Source: Prorocentrum cordatum (Eukaryota > Sar > Dinophyceae > Prorocentrales > Prorocentraceae). Taken from it: a stretch of DNA of 40,404 bases. The notes beneath the pieces are model-generated. The model saw only the letters and a list, made by a program, of their open reading frames with translations, ran no database searches and was not told the DNA's origin. The stretch lies in the NCBI GenBank assembly GCA_963575745.1, contig CAUYUJ010000373.1:74261-114664 (forward strand). Direction: 5' to 3'. The translations under genes and the position numbers were made by a program. Positions 1-9,454 of the stretch are shown piece after piece. Within the stretch, counting starts at the first letter, position 1, and each line of letters begins with the position of its first letter.

Positions 1-327
1 ACGAGATGGATGAGAAAGACGGTGATGGCAGACAAAGAAATGCCGATACCGCCACTCGCTAGGCCTCTCCCTCGGCGCGGCCTGACCCGAATTTCGAGGA
101 TGCTCCAGCCGCGGCAGCGAGGGCTCTGCAGAACGAGCAGCGGCATCGGTATCTCTTTCCTCCTGCGAGATGAGTGGGCGGAGGGCGATGGCCCCGCGAT
201 GGCGCCCGCGGCGCGCGCGCGGATGATCCCGGGAGACATCGCGCGAGCCAGAACGCCCGCGAGCGCAGAACCTGCGCGCGCAGGGGGCCGCTCCTGGAGG
301 GGCGAGGCCGTTCGAAACTACCCCGCC

Positions 328-391
328 AAAGTGCCTGGCAGGATTCGCCAGGGCATGGTCAACGCCTCATTGAAGTCCCTCCAGTGGGCCG
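328..391. repeat. Dispersed repeat A with hairpin, copy 1
   Basis: This 64-bp segment matches 15474-15537 in the same orientation at roughly 80% by eye. Both copies carry an imperfect palindrome around CCTGGCA...GCCAGG and continue into TCCCTCCAGTGGGCCG-like sequence. The retained pairing arms suggest a folded transcript or a recombination end, but no function is known. Confidence 0.6.
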
Positions 392-546
392 TCTTCTCCG
401 TCGACGGCCCCTCGCGAGCCCCCGCGGGGCAAGCGAACTGAAAGGGCCCAAGATGGCCCAGCAACCACCTCGGAGAGCCTCGAGGCGGCCCGCGAATGCC
501 CCCGCAAGCGCGCGACACGGTCCAACAAGTGAGCGCATTTTCAAAT

Positions 547-847
547 CAGTAGACTTGCTTGAGGCTCGCAGGGCGTCCGCCGAGGAACTGCTGGCCCAGG
601 GCGTCGGCAAAATCTTAATCTTCGAACGCACTTCCATCGCAATAATCCCACGTCCGCCGAGGCGAGGGATGGCCTTGCGTAGGCGGAAAATACATTAGAA
701 TAAACGGCGATGGCCGAAACTCTTACCACTCTCGCGCAGCACTTCCATGGGCGCTTTTTCATCCGTCGACTTGCCTGAGGCTCGCGAGACATCCGCCGAG
801 GAACTGCCGGCAAAGGGGCCTCGGCAAAATCTTAGTCTTCCATCGCC
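547..847. repeat. Imperfect direct duplication about 219 bp apart
   Basis: Positions 547-632 and 766-847 share GACTTGC(T/C)TGAGGCTCGC, then CCGCCGAGGAACTG, then CGGCAAAATCTTA. The 219-bp spacing makes this a short tandem duplication that encloses dispersed repeat B. Confidence 0.65.
681..747. repeat. Dispersed repeat B, copy 1
   Basis: This segment matches 14649-14717 in the same orientation at about 80%. The shared core is AGAATAAACGGCGATGG, followed downstream by GCAGCACTTCCA. It is non-coding in both places. Confidence 0.65.
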
Positions 848-980
848 CAAACAAGCCTTTACACAAGCATTGTCCTGTACCCGCTGCGTGAATTGAAGCC
901 ATCGCGCATGCGTTATTTGACGGAAACACGCATTGTGGAGGGAGGAGGCAATGAGAGAACAAAGAAGAAAGGGATAAGCA

Positions 981-2150
981 TGTTGGGGGGGCCCCTTTTT
1001 TGGCGACGCGCAGCCACAGGATTGGACATGCGAGGCTCATGCCAACTCGATGGTGACGGCCCTGGGGGCCTGGCAAGAGCCCGCGACCTGCGAGTCTTCT
1101 GGGCTGCCCCAGCACCGGCGTCGGACGGGCGGGCTCCTCGCCCTCCGTCCGTGCCGGCACCGGGGAGACTAGCAGTTTTCAGCGCAACGGGTGGCCCGCG
1201 AGGGTCGCCCGCCACGGCGGGGGCCCCGCAGACGCCGGGGCCCGCCCTTAAGCGGGAGAACCCCCCCAGGACCAACCAGAGAGCCTGATCTATAAGGCGG
1301 CGGCCAGGGGGCGGATGGAGGGCCGCTTGAGCCGCGCGCCCGCGGGGCCGAACGGCGGCACTCCCAGGAGACCCAAACATCGCCCCACCTCCTGAGGGTT
1401 GCATTCCGTGCTTGGGGGGGCCTCCTTTTTTTGCGACGCGCCGCCGCGAGCGTGGAAATGCGAAGCTCAAGCCAACTCGACGGTGACGGCCTCTGGGGCC
1501 TGGCAAGAGCCCGCGACCTGCGAGTCTCTACCCCCCGCCCCAAAACCCACATCGGACAGACGGGCCCCTCGCCCTCCTTCCGCGCCAGCACCGAGGAGAC
1601 TAGCAACTCGCAGCGCAACGGGCGACCCGCGAGGGTCGCCCGTTACGGCGGGGGCCCCGCAAATACCGGGGCCCGTCCTTAAGTGGGGAAGAGCTCCGGG
1701 GCCAGTCAGAGAGCCTGACCTGGCGGCAGCCAGGGGGCGGATGGAGGGCCGCTTGGGCCGCGCACCCACGGGGCCGAACGGCGGCGCTCCCAAGAGACCC
1801 AAACATCACCCCAACTCCTGAAGGTTGTATTTCATGTTTGGGGGGCTTCTTTTTTTTGCGACGCGCCGCCGCAAGTTTGGCAATGCGAGGCTCGAGCCAA
1901 CTCGATGGCGACGGCCCCGGGGGCCTGGCAAGAGCCCACGACCTGCGAATCTCTAGGCCCTCCCCCCAGCACCAGCATCGGACGGGCGGGCTCCTCGCCC
2001 TCCGTCTACGCTGGCACCGGGGAGACTAGCAGCTCGCAGCGTTACGGACGACCCGCGAGGGTCACTCGTTACGGCGGGGACCCCGCAGACACCAGGGCCC
2101 GTCCTCGAGCAGGAAAACCACCAGGGCCAACCAGAGACCCTCCCACATTC
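981..2150. repeat. Tandem array of about 425-bp units (two full, one partial)
   Basis: Unit starts near 981, 1407 and 1833 share a G-run, then CC/TC and a T-run, then GCGACGCGC, CAACTCGATGG and GGCCTGGCAAGAGCCC. Each unit ends with GCCGAACGGCGGC, GACCCAAACATC and a GGTTG(C/T)ATT(C/T) motif; the third is cut off near 2150. A 90-bp piece of the unit end recurs at 8741-8830, on the far side of retroelement 1, in the same orientation. The array may therefore be the element's terminal repeat region, like the split direct repeats of Ngaro/PAT-type elements, rather than unrelated satellite DNA. Confidence 0.8.
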
Positions 2151-2285
2151 CCCTTTAATGGCTTGCCGACCCTTCTACTCGAAATCTCACAAGGACTCCG
2201 CAATCTCTCGCCAACGCAGGGCAGCATCAGAAATTAATATCTTGGAGCTTGGCAGATGCGCGAGCGCAACGGTATCAGCCACCGC

Positions 2286-3060
2286 TTACAAAAGGTACGT
2301 TCTCGCTATCGTTGTGCCAATCCATCTGCCCTGCTGGAGTGTATGCTCCATATTCTTATGTCGAGTGAAATGGGCGGTCGCCCCGCCTCAGCGGAGGCTA
2401 TGCATCGTGAAACCTCGATTCTGCAGATCAAACAAGCGCAACAGCAAAGCGAGATGCTTTCTCGCTTCGGGCGCACTCATCTCACAGATCAGGTCCTCTG
2501 AATCAGAAGTCAGACATCGAACTCTCAGGAGCTTCCGACTGACGCCATCTCGCAGGCTCACGGCTTCCGAGAAACCCATTCTGAAACCCATCTTCGATGT
2601 CTCGATATGGATGATGGCATTCTCATGTTTTACAAGCGCATGTCGCCGCCGAAGCGCCAGCAGCTCGCCAATCCGCATGAGGGTGTCGAACCCGATCAAA
2701 CGGACAGTGGCAAGGCCGCACCAGCCCAAGTCCCAGGCTGCAGCTGCTAGGACCAGGACTATTTTGGCGGTGAAAGGAGTAGCCCGGCAAGGCGTGCACT
2801 GCTTCTCCCAGGCCCTCATCAGGCTCCAGCTGTGCTGCAGGTGCCCCTTCAGAGATGGCACCAACCACTGCAGCGCAGCACCAACATTGACCGCCAAGTG
2901 CAGCGGCTCCAACTCTGCCCAACACGCCTCGATGTACTCACTGAAGTTGAGGCACGAACATCATGCGCCCTCCACCAAGCAAACAAAGGCCCAGCACAGC
3001 GCACGCACCGTTGACTAGTGGGCTTGGTGACCTGCAGATATCGCAAACGTGTGCCCCTTT
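2286..3060 (-). pseudogene. Tyrosine recombinase (DIRS/Ngaro-type integrase), broken
   Basis: The protein would integrate the circular element DNA by tyrosine recombination. The N-terminal core-binding part reads from about 3060 to 2960 in one frame (VTKPTS..., LFAWWRAHD), then shifts near 2955 to the frame of 2388-2912 (SEYIEACWAEL, then ALQWL). Box I is LMRIGELLAL with Arg80 of that frame. Box II is HSLR at its end, immediately followed by TGA (2388-2390), where relatives have a second Arg. The same frame continues with GGATAHFTRHKNMEHT, the GRW box and the presumed nucleophile in ARTYL, then TAA at 2286-2288. All catalytic positions are thus visible, but one nonsense codon splits box II. 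It is the last gene of the element. Confidence 0.8.
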
Positions 3061-3149
3061 TGCCAAACTGGTTACGCACATGCAGCCAGCTCCTGCGCTA
3101 GCCACCGTCAGGAGTCACTTGGATTCTTTTCGGCGCCATTTCTTGGATA

Positions 3150-3735
3150 GAAATTCACGAGAAGGACGATGACTCGGGATCAGCTTGGTGCTGCTGTATC
3201 AGATGCCCACGTGCAAATCCGAGCTCACAACGATGGCAACACACTGTCTCGCTAGCCCGCGCAACTTCCCTGAATATGTACGTCCTCTGGTAAGGATCGA
3301 GGCCGCGTCCTGGGAGTCGACCAGTGGAAGGACTTTGACGCTCCTGGAAGTCGTGGCCCGAGCACGGTGCTGCAGCGAGGCGTTGACCGCCTTCAGCTCC
3401 AGCGCGTTGATATGCAATTCCCGAGCTGTCTTGGGCCAGGGGAAGGACAGGGTTGGACGCCGCCCCCAAAGTGCTGGATCGATCGAAGAGCGAGGCCAAA
3501 CCTCCAGCCCGAAGGGCGCGCCGACGTCAAGGCGGATGTCCCTCCCAGACTTGTCGGCGATAGTCCAGAACATCTGCACCAGCATCTGGCCCAGCGCGGT
3601 CTCGCGGATGGGGTCCTTCATGAACTCCACGTCCTCGCCCTGCAGGTCCTTCACCTCCAATTCAGCGCGGTCCGCCGCAGATCGGCCTCGCGCGCCGGCC
3701 AGCCAAGATCGCGCCTCAGCGCCAGGAAAAGCCAA
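3150..3735 (-). pseudogene. Retroelement 1 RNase H domain, broken
   Basis: The domain would degrade RNA in the RNA-DNA hybrid after reverse transcription. In the 3199-3735 frame RLDVGAPFG (about 68-76) and WPRSSI are followed by HINALELKAV with Glu113, then LPLVDSQDA with Asp140, then LTRGRTYSGKLRG, the usual order for DIRS-type RNase H. A TGA at 3199-3201 interrupts the frame, and the conserved tail resumes in the same frame as STKLIPSHRPSREF. That is a degraded version of the NPxDxPSR tail, with Ile for Asn and His for Asp. The first catalytic Asp is probably the DASE motif on the far side of the methyltransferase (residues 535-538 of the RT frame). Confidence 0.75.
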
Positions 3736-4694
3736 CTCACCACGCCGCGGGCGAAAGCGTTCCCGATGAGGCTGCAGCGCTCGGACTCAACGGCGGCGCG
3801 GCTAGAGCCCGAACTGGCTACAGAAGAGGTGCGATGCTTGGGGAAGCCAATCAGGACCTCTCTCTGTGGCACACAAAGGCATTAGCTCCCCGCTGGGCTC
3901 CCTAATCATGTGCACGAGCTCATACTGATACGGAGGGTGTGCATGTCGATCTTGGGACCACCTCTGAATAGCCTCTGAGCTAGCTGAGGCCAGGCCCGCA
4001 GGCTTGTAAAGGCACTCTTTCCTCGTCGCTGAAATAGAGTACACACCGGCCCTTCTGACGATGCTCTCGAGCAGCCCGCAGACACCCGAGAACTCGCCGA
4101 GGCCTTGGGGACCTGAATGGACTTGATGAGGTCGAAGTTTTGCTTGGGCTCCACACGCATCCCCGGGGTCTGGAGGATTGCCTCCCGACGCGAACACCAG
4201 TAAAGACGCGGCCGCCGGTTCTCGGTAAACAAGGAATTGCACACACTAAAGGGCCTCTGCTGGAGGACTTCATTGAACACCTGGAGGGTCTCAGCGCTCA
4301 TGGCGAAAACATGTTTAACGATCCAGTGCACAGGTACTTGCATCGCCTGAATGAGCGCGCACACTATCTTGGGAATGCGCGTGAACAGGCCGCTCCGAGC
4401 GCCGTGGGCCCCTTGCCGATCAGCGTTGATTCCGCTGACATCCTAACAAAGACTGCCTCCAGCGACAATTACAGCCACGATGCGACCCTGGAACAAAGTC
4501 AAGGCCTCGAGCTGCTTCGCCTGGGTATCTTCCACGGGTCCCAGCTCGATCAGTCCTGGCCAGCGCGATCGTAGTACACGTCTGGCTCCTTTGTCAACTT
4601 CACTGCTCATGTAGCCGCCGATGGTGAACCCCGCTCGAACCAGCGAGACCGCCGAGCCGCCTATCCCGTCGAACAGGCTCAGCAGCAGCACGCG
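3690..4694 (-). pseudogene. C5 cytosine DNA methyltransferase domain fused to RT, broken
   Basis: The enzyme would methylate cytosine C5 using S-adenosylmethionine. Motif I is LFDGIGGSAVSLVRAGF (residues 601-617 of the 4443-6476 frame) and motif II is SSEVDKGARRVL. Motif IV appears as GGSLC followed by TAG (4443-4445), where the family has GGSPCQ, so Pro is Leu and Gln is a stop. The frame continues past the stop with DVSG, NADRQGAHG, a damaged motif VI (VKHV for VENV), then RRPRLYW (motif VIII). It shifts near 4080 to the frame with KPAGL, AIQRW and PPYQYE, and back near 3865 to REVLIGFP and motif X, LIGNAFARGVVSW (about 3770-3733). Catalytic Cys is kept, but the stop and loss of the motif VI Glu rule out activity. 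Confidence 0.85.
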
Positions 4695-6476
4695 CGGCTC
4701 CTCCTTGGCAGCGGCGCTGAGCTCGGGCGGCACCTCCACGACGCACTTGCCAGAGTGCCCGGCGATGCGATGGCCCCAAGTCTCGGGCCCCCCGAGGCTG
4801 GCCAAGAACGTTTCGGCCCCCTCCGCCAGCCTAACTGCAGTACGCGTCCAAACACCATCCTCGCTGGCATCCGAGCATGAGACGATGCTGGTGGTTCTCG
4901 CCCTCAAGTTCGCAGACGCCAAGGGCAGCAGCATGCAAGTGCGCACCAGCTCGTCAACGCAGTCCCTCGGCAGCGCGGTGCGTCCTGAGGCGACCAGCTG
5001 CCAGACAGCATTGAAAACTCCAAAGAGAGGCCGCCTGAACTCCAGGGCTCGCGCCCAGCGGCCCACAAGGATCATAAGCTGGTTCCCCAGGGGGTTCTTC
5101 CGCGCCAGGAGCCACAGGGGGAGACCATGCAGCTGCGCGTTCTTCACTCGGTTGTTTGCCGCCCTGCCTGCAACTCCATCGACGCCCACGCCCATGCGAG
5201 TGACGAGGACCTGCCGCTGGTTAGCCTTGTTGACGCTGATGGGGAAGCCGTTCCTCTCGTAGCTCTTCCTCATCTGCTCCTGGAGGCGGCCAGGGGTCCC
5301 GACCAAGGGAAGCGCGGCACCCCAGTTGAGCATCTCCCTAATGTCGAAATCGTCAATATAAGTGCTCCACCAGGCGCGGTCGCCATCGCTCGCCAGGGGA
5401 GCCGCCGCCGCCGCGGGAACCGGGCAGCCCCTCCTCCATTCACGGGAGGGCGGCAACTCAGCGCCTGCAGGCTCTTTCAACAGAGCGAATCGTCGATGGG
5501 TACTCTGGAAGATGGGCACACTGTACACCCAGCCCATGGGCAGCACCGCCATCGCAAGCCAGACCCCCGTCGTGGTGCGGCCCAGGGCCGGGGTGCGCAC
5601 CGCCATGTAGCCCGGCCAAGGCTCCGGAGTCCTGCGCATGAAGAAAGCGCCCTTCTGGTTGTCCCCGCTCCAAAGCAACAGCTCGCCGGGCTGCGGCGAT
5701 ATGCTGACCCATGCAGGCGAAGGGGCTATAGCCGAATCGCCGACCAGCGGGCGCAGGTGCGCGTTGGTGGGCGCCATGTTGAATATCAACCTTGTCACCC
5801 TCGCAGCCCCTGGGCCTGGACTGCCACTCTTCGTGGCTGCGAAGAGCCCGTTGGTCACCCGCTTGTCCTGAGCCTGGAAAATCAGCTCGGCAGCGGTGGG
5901 CTTCAACAGTCCCAGCCCCACCAGCTTCACGGCGATGAACCACCAGTCCTCGACGCGCTCGACGTTGACCTTCGCCCTCGGGGGCGTAGACGGCCACTCC
6001 GCCTCGGGCGGCAAGGAGAGCTCGGGTTTGGTCAACAGCTCCTTCAGGTCGGCCCCGACATACTCGAGGACGTCCAGGCGGCCAATATCATCCGCCCTGG
6101 GTAAACCTGGCTCCAGCTCTCCCAAGTTGAGCGGCAGAACTCGGCAGTCCTCATCTAGGTAGTAGCTGGTTCTGCTCTTCATCAAGTCCCGCGGCCAATA
6201 GGGCATCTCAACCTCCTCTAGCGCGCGCCCGACGCGACACTCGACCGTCTCACCGATCACACGTAGGCTGGCGAGCTGCACCTGTGAGCAGACCCCTGCA
6301 GCCTCCCAGCGGTCTTTGCTCAGGTGGGAGGAAGCAAGGCCCATGATGCTGAGGAAAACCCTCACCTGGGTCGTCATATCCTGGGCCCCCTGACTCTGCA
6401 CTCTGTCCACGACGCCAAATTGACAAGGGGTCCCTCGCCACTCAGCAAACCCTTCGCTATCGTCATACGTTCCCAA
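4695..6476 (-). pseudogene. Reverse transcriptase of retroelement 1 (long open frame)
   Basis: The protein would copy element RNA into DNA. The frame is open for 677 codons, to the TAG at 4443. The RT fold spans roughly residues 160-520: RLIFNMAPTN (229-238, Asn where relatives have Asp), SGDNQKGAFFM (270-280, motif A Asp), LPMGW (312-316, motif B region) and the catalytic box STYIDDFDI (371-379, intact YIDD). FPISVNKANQ and a GVGVDG motif follow, then SCSDASEDG (533-541), the likely first strand of RNase H. The methyltransferase begins near residue 595 with no break. The first codon (6476) is TTG and the first ATG is at 6377, so the start is unclear; the original product was probably a polyprotein continuing from Gag. 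Confidence 0.85.
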
Positions 6477-7169
6477 GCTAGTAAAGGTGCCGGCTCCCTT
6501 ACTGGCAGTGGTAGCACATCTCGCCCCACGCCAGCCTCCGGCGATTGTGGCGCGTCGCCTCTAGGGCACAGTCTCATAAAATCTCCAATCTTACTCGGCA
6601 GCCTTCTCAAGTGAGCGAGGATCCCGAAGCCGATTTCCATCACCGCCATCCGGCTGCTGCGGGATCGGCACAGGCGGGAGGCGGCGCCAGCCTTCCACTG
6701 GCTCATCGTCGGCGCGGCCTGAACATCGCCGACGGCCGCCGCCCCTCCGCTCAGTCCACAAGTCGGACGACCCGCTGCGCTGGGCCGCCCTTCTGAGGCG
6801 CATTCTTCGGGCCAGCTCGTCTCTTGAAGAACTCCCGCGCGACCCTCGTCTTCAGCTGCTTCTTCGACTCCCCCTCGGCCCCAGGCGTGTTGGCTCGAGC
6901 CGACGCCCGCGCTGACAAGGGCGATCCGTCCACCGCCTGGAGGCCCTGGCGGTCTGACAGCGCAGGCAAGGCACGCCCTGGCGCCTTCGCGGCGGCTGCC
7001 CGCTGGGCAGCTGGCTGGCGCCCTGCAGGGGGTCGCAGACCAGCTCGATCTCGAAGCGCCGCTGCGTGCCGATATCAGTGATCGGCAAGGCTCTTGGGTC
7101 CGGGCTACCGCCGCGGCTCTGGCCATCGGGGTAGGCAGGCGAGCCCGCGCCTCCATCCCGGCCGACGTC
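6477..7169 (-). other. Decayed Gag-Pol linker of retroelement 1
   Basis: No single frame spans this stretch. A basic, Gln/Lys-rich fragment at 6751-6969 (KKQLKTRVAREFFKRR) could be the end of Gag. The other frames look like shifts of one former coding region, and I see no protease motif. Confidence 0.4.
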
Positions 7170-8576
7170 CTAGCCGCGAGACCCCGAACGGCTCAGCAGC
7201 TGAGCCATCTTCACCTCCGCCGCCTCTATGCCCATGACCACCTCCTCGTCCTCAACCGACAAACTGAAACCGCCGCTGTCGGGAGGGATCAGCTCGAACC
7301 GCTTCGTAGTCCTCGAGTGGCCTTCGCGGGTCCACTTCTGCAAATCCTTGATTCTGCAACAGACGTAGTCCAAGGCATGCAAGGGCTTACCTTCGACGAT
7401 GAGGTCGGCACACTCACGCAGCGTCCGCAGCTCCAAGTGCCTGTCCTCGCCGATATCCCTGATCGGGTGAGCAGGTCGCAGGGCGCGCAACGGGAACTTC
7501 GCGGCCACCGCTCGCACCTGACCAGGGCCCTCGTCCTCGTCGATGTCCACCAAGTACTGAGCCAGATTATCCATCTCCTTCTCGGCGAGGCGGCCTGGGC
7601 TCTTCTCCGCGATCCTCTTGTAGGCGAGGCGGCGAGCAGTCATGGGCCCATCTCCAACGACCTGCTCCATGTCGCTCTCGAGGGAGCCCCCGCTGTCCTC
7701 CTTGCGAAGGTAGCCCGCCAGCACGCGCAAGACCTCTTTCTCGTCTGAGGAAGCCGCTGCGGGCCCAGCTGAGCCACTATCCTCCCCAGCTGGGCGGGGA
7801 TCTGCTCCCGTGATCCGACTCTGAATTACCTCGCCCAGCTTCAGCTTCTTCCTGACAGCAGCCTTGCTGGCCGGCGCAGCGGCAGCGCTGGCGGCCGTGG
7901 CCGCAGGGGCTCCGCGCTTCCTGGACTCCTCCAGCCGCGTCCTCAGCTCGCCCAGGCGCGCGCGGCAGCCGTCCTTCGCCCCCGGGCCAGCCGCCTCGGC
8001 CTTGCCCTGAAGCGCCTGCAACTCACGCTCCAGCTCCTCGTAGGCCTCGTCAGCGTCCTCGTCGTCCGCTTCAACCTCAACGACTGCGGACTCCCCGCCG
8101 GCCGCCGCGGGCCGCTTGCGCAGGGCAGGCAGGGGGCCTCCTCCTCCAGCAGCGGGCTTGTCTGCAGAAGGTGCATCAGCCTCCGCGAGAGCAGCTCGAG
8201 CCACGTCGCGTGGTATGCCAGGGCGCTCCACGTTCTCCTGCGGCATCTCCACGCGGTAGTCGGCCGCCTGTGCCGCCGTCAACGTACGGGGGGCTCTCGC
8301 GCGCAAGACCTGCATGTCGGGCCTCGGTGGGCAGCGCGCGCAGGTTGACAGCGGGCCCTTGCGCGCACGCAGGCAGAACTTGTCGCCCCGCTCTCTGCAA
8401 GCGCCCAACCACCACGTTAAATGCTCCTCGGCTGCTCCGAAGTACTCGACCCCGTACGCTGCGCCACCAACATTGTCCGACAGCTGCCGCCGCACGACGC
8501 CCAAGATCGGGCCGCCGTCCGACCCATCGGGATGGGCCACCAGATGCCGAAAGCACTGCCCAACAGGGAGGGCCAT
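7170..8576 (-). CDS. Gag-like protein of retroelement 1
   Basis: This is a 468-codon frame from an ATG at 8576; the frame extends 17 codons further up with only a TTG. Order: an N-terminal globular part with Cys residues (FCLRARKGPLSTCARC), an Ala/Gly/Pro-rich middle with acidic runs and a likely coiled coil (AYEELERELQALQGKAEA), a Lys-rich patch (RKKLKLGEV), and a C-terminal helical block (ELRTLRECADLIVEGKPLHALDY and RIKDLQKW). That block resembles the Gag segment of other dinoflagellate tyrosine-recombinase elements as I know them, but I cannot run the comparison. It precedes the RT on the same strand, as Gag should. It is the only long unbroken gene of the element, while everything downstream is broken. 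No zinc knuckle is seen. Confidence 0.6.
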   Translation of the reverse strand: MALPVGQCFRHLVAHPDGSDGGPILGVVRRQLSDNVGGAAYGVEYFGAAEEHLTWWLGACRERGDKFCLRARKGPLSTCARCPPRPDMQVLRARAPRTLTAAQAADYRVEMPQENVERPGIPRDVARAALAEADAPSADKPAAGGGGPLPALRKRPAAAGGESAVVEVEADDEDADEAYEELERELQALQGKAEAAGPGAKDGCRARLGELRTRLEESRKRGAPAATAASAAAAPASKAAVRKKLKLGEVIQSRITGADPRPAGEDSGSAGPAAASSDEKEVLRVLAGYLRKEDSGGSLESDMEQVVGDGPMTARRLAYKRIAEKSPGRLAEKEMDNLAQYLVDIDEDEGPGQVRAVAAKFPLRALRPAHPIRDIGEDRHLELRTLRECADLIVEGKPLHALDYVCCRIKDLQKWTREGHSRTTKRFELIPPDSGGFSLSVEDEEVVMGIEAAEVKMAQLLSRSGSRG

Positions 8577-8740
8577 CTGAGCGGCGGCAGCTGGAGCCGC
8601 GAAAGGTGCGCGGCCTCTGGCTCGCAACCTGGAAAACTCGGGTGCCGAGCCAAAGGCCCGGGGGCGACGCCGCCTCGTCGCTGCTCAAAGGCATGCCCCA
8701 GGCCTCCGATGTGCGAGCGAAACGAAGCAACAGGAAACCC

Positions 8741-8830
8741 CGCTTGAGCCGCACACCAACGGGACCGAACGGCGGCGCCCCCAAGCGACCCAAACATCAC
8801 CCCAAATCCTGAGGGTTGCATTTCGTTCTT
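8741..8830. repeat. Partial copy of the 425-bp repeat beside retroelement 1
   Basis: The segment shares CCGCTTGAGCCGC, CCGAACGGCGGCG, GACCCAAACATCACCCCAA and GAGGGTTGCATT with 1321-1410 and 1749-1837, in the same orientation. Similarity stops just before the G-run that starts the next unit in the main array. It lies just outside the Gag end of retroelement 1. Confidence 0.75.
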
Positions 8831-9454
8831 CAACTTAGTCAGAAATTTGCCCTGCTGTTTGCCAGCGAGCTCGACATGGGGTATGTTAGTGCACTGGCAA
8901 GTGCCGCGCCCCTGGCGGCGCAGCGTGGCAGGTTTGCAACGCCAGAATCTTCTGCGCGTGCGCCCTCGAAAAGGCCGACCGCAGGCACGGAAATCCACAG
9001 CGCGCTCGGTGAGAAACGCAGAATTCCACAAAGCTTGGCGGTCGGGGCGCAGCCACAGAAAACTCTGCCAAGGATCCTCTTCCCCGCCAGGGATCCCCCT
9101 AGCAATACACAGACTTTGGGTCATCCTCCCAATAGTCCCAAGACGGTTGGGACCAAGGAGAAGACGTTGATCATTTTCAGAAAACCCAGGCAGACCCATG
9201 GAATGCTCAGGGGATCAGATTGCGTGCGGCATCCTACTGTATAAAGGGGCACGGCGGGCTCTTCAATAGCCTTCACATGGGGTCCCCAACCACGCAGCCT
9301 TTACTCTTTGACTAGTTATCCATCCACGAAGCGCATGCCATACCGCAGGAATTAGCAGATTGGAGCATTCTCGATTTCTCCTCCCATTCTAGCACGGCTT
9401 CACTTCGGGCTCGGAGATGGCGGCTAAGCTCGCCAGTTCCCGAGAATATCTCGA
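8831..9454. other. Spacer between retroelements 1 and 2
   Basis: No recognisable gene is present. A minus-strand frame (8417-9199) runs through this region and the repeat copy, but it reads repeat DNA and resembles nothing I know. The stretch probably contains the 3' untranslated end of retroelement 2. Confidence 0.4.

Larger units (their letters stand above)
1..980. other. GC-rich non-coding stretch with dispersed repeats
   Basis: No frame here resembles a known protein; the open frames are what GC-rich DNA gives by chance. The stretch holds two segments that recur near 14.6-15.5 kb and a local duplication, listed separately. Nothing else is recognisable. Confidence 0.6.
2150..8830 (-). mobile_element. 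Retroelement 1: tyrosine-recombinase retrotransposon with a DNA methyltransferase
   Basis: On the minus strand the order is Gag-like protein, reverse transcriptase, C5 cytosine methyltransferase, RNase H, tyrosine recombinase. RT plus RNase H plus tyrosine recombinase, with no DDE integrase, defines the DIRS/Ngaro class, which inserts through a circular intermediate. Retrotransposon-borne DNMTs have been reported from dinoflagellates, so the class is known. This copy is dead: stops lie at 4443, 3199, 2388 and 2286 and there are at least four frameshifts. Direct repeats flank it (1321-1410 and 1749-1837 against 8741-8830). The exact ends are inferred from those repeats. Confidence 0.8.

Noticed and set aside
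8417-9199. 260-codon minus-strand frame
   Set aside because: It runs across the repeat copy at 8741-8830 and into the Gag region in a shadow frame; no family resemblance.
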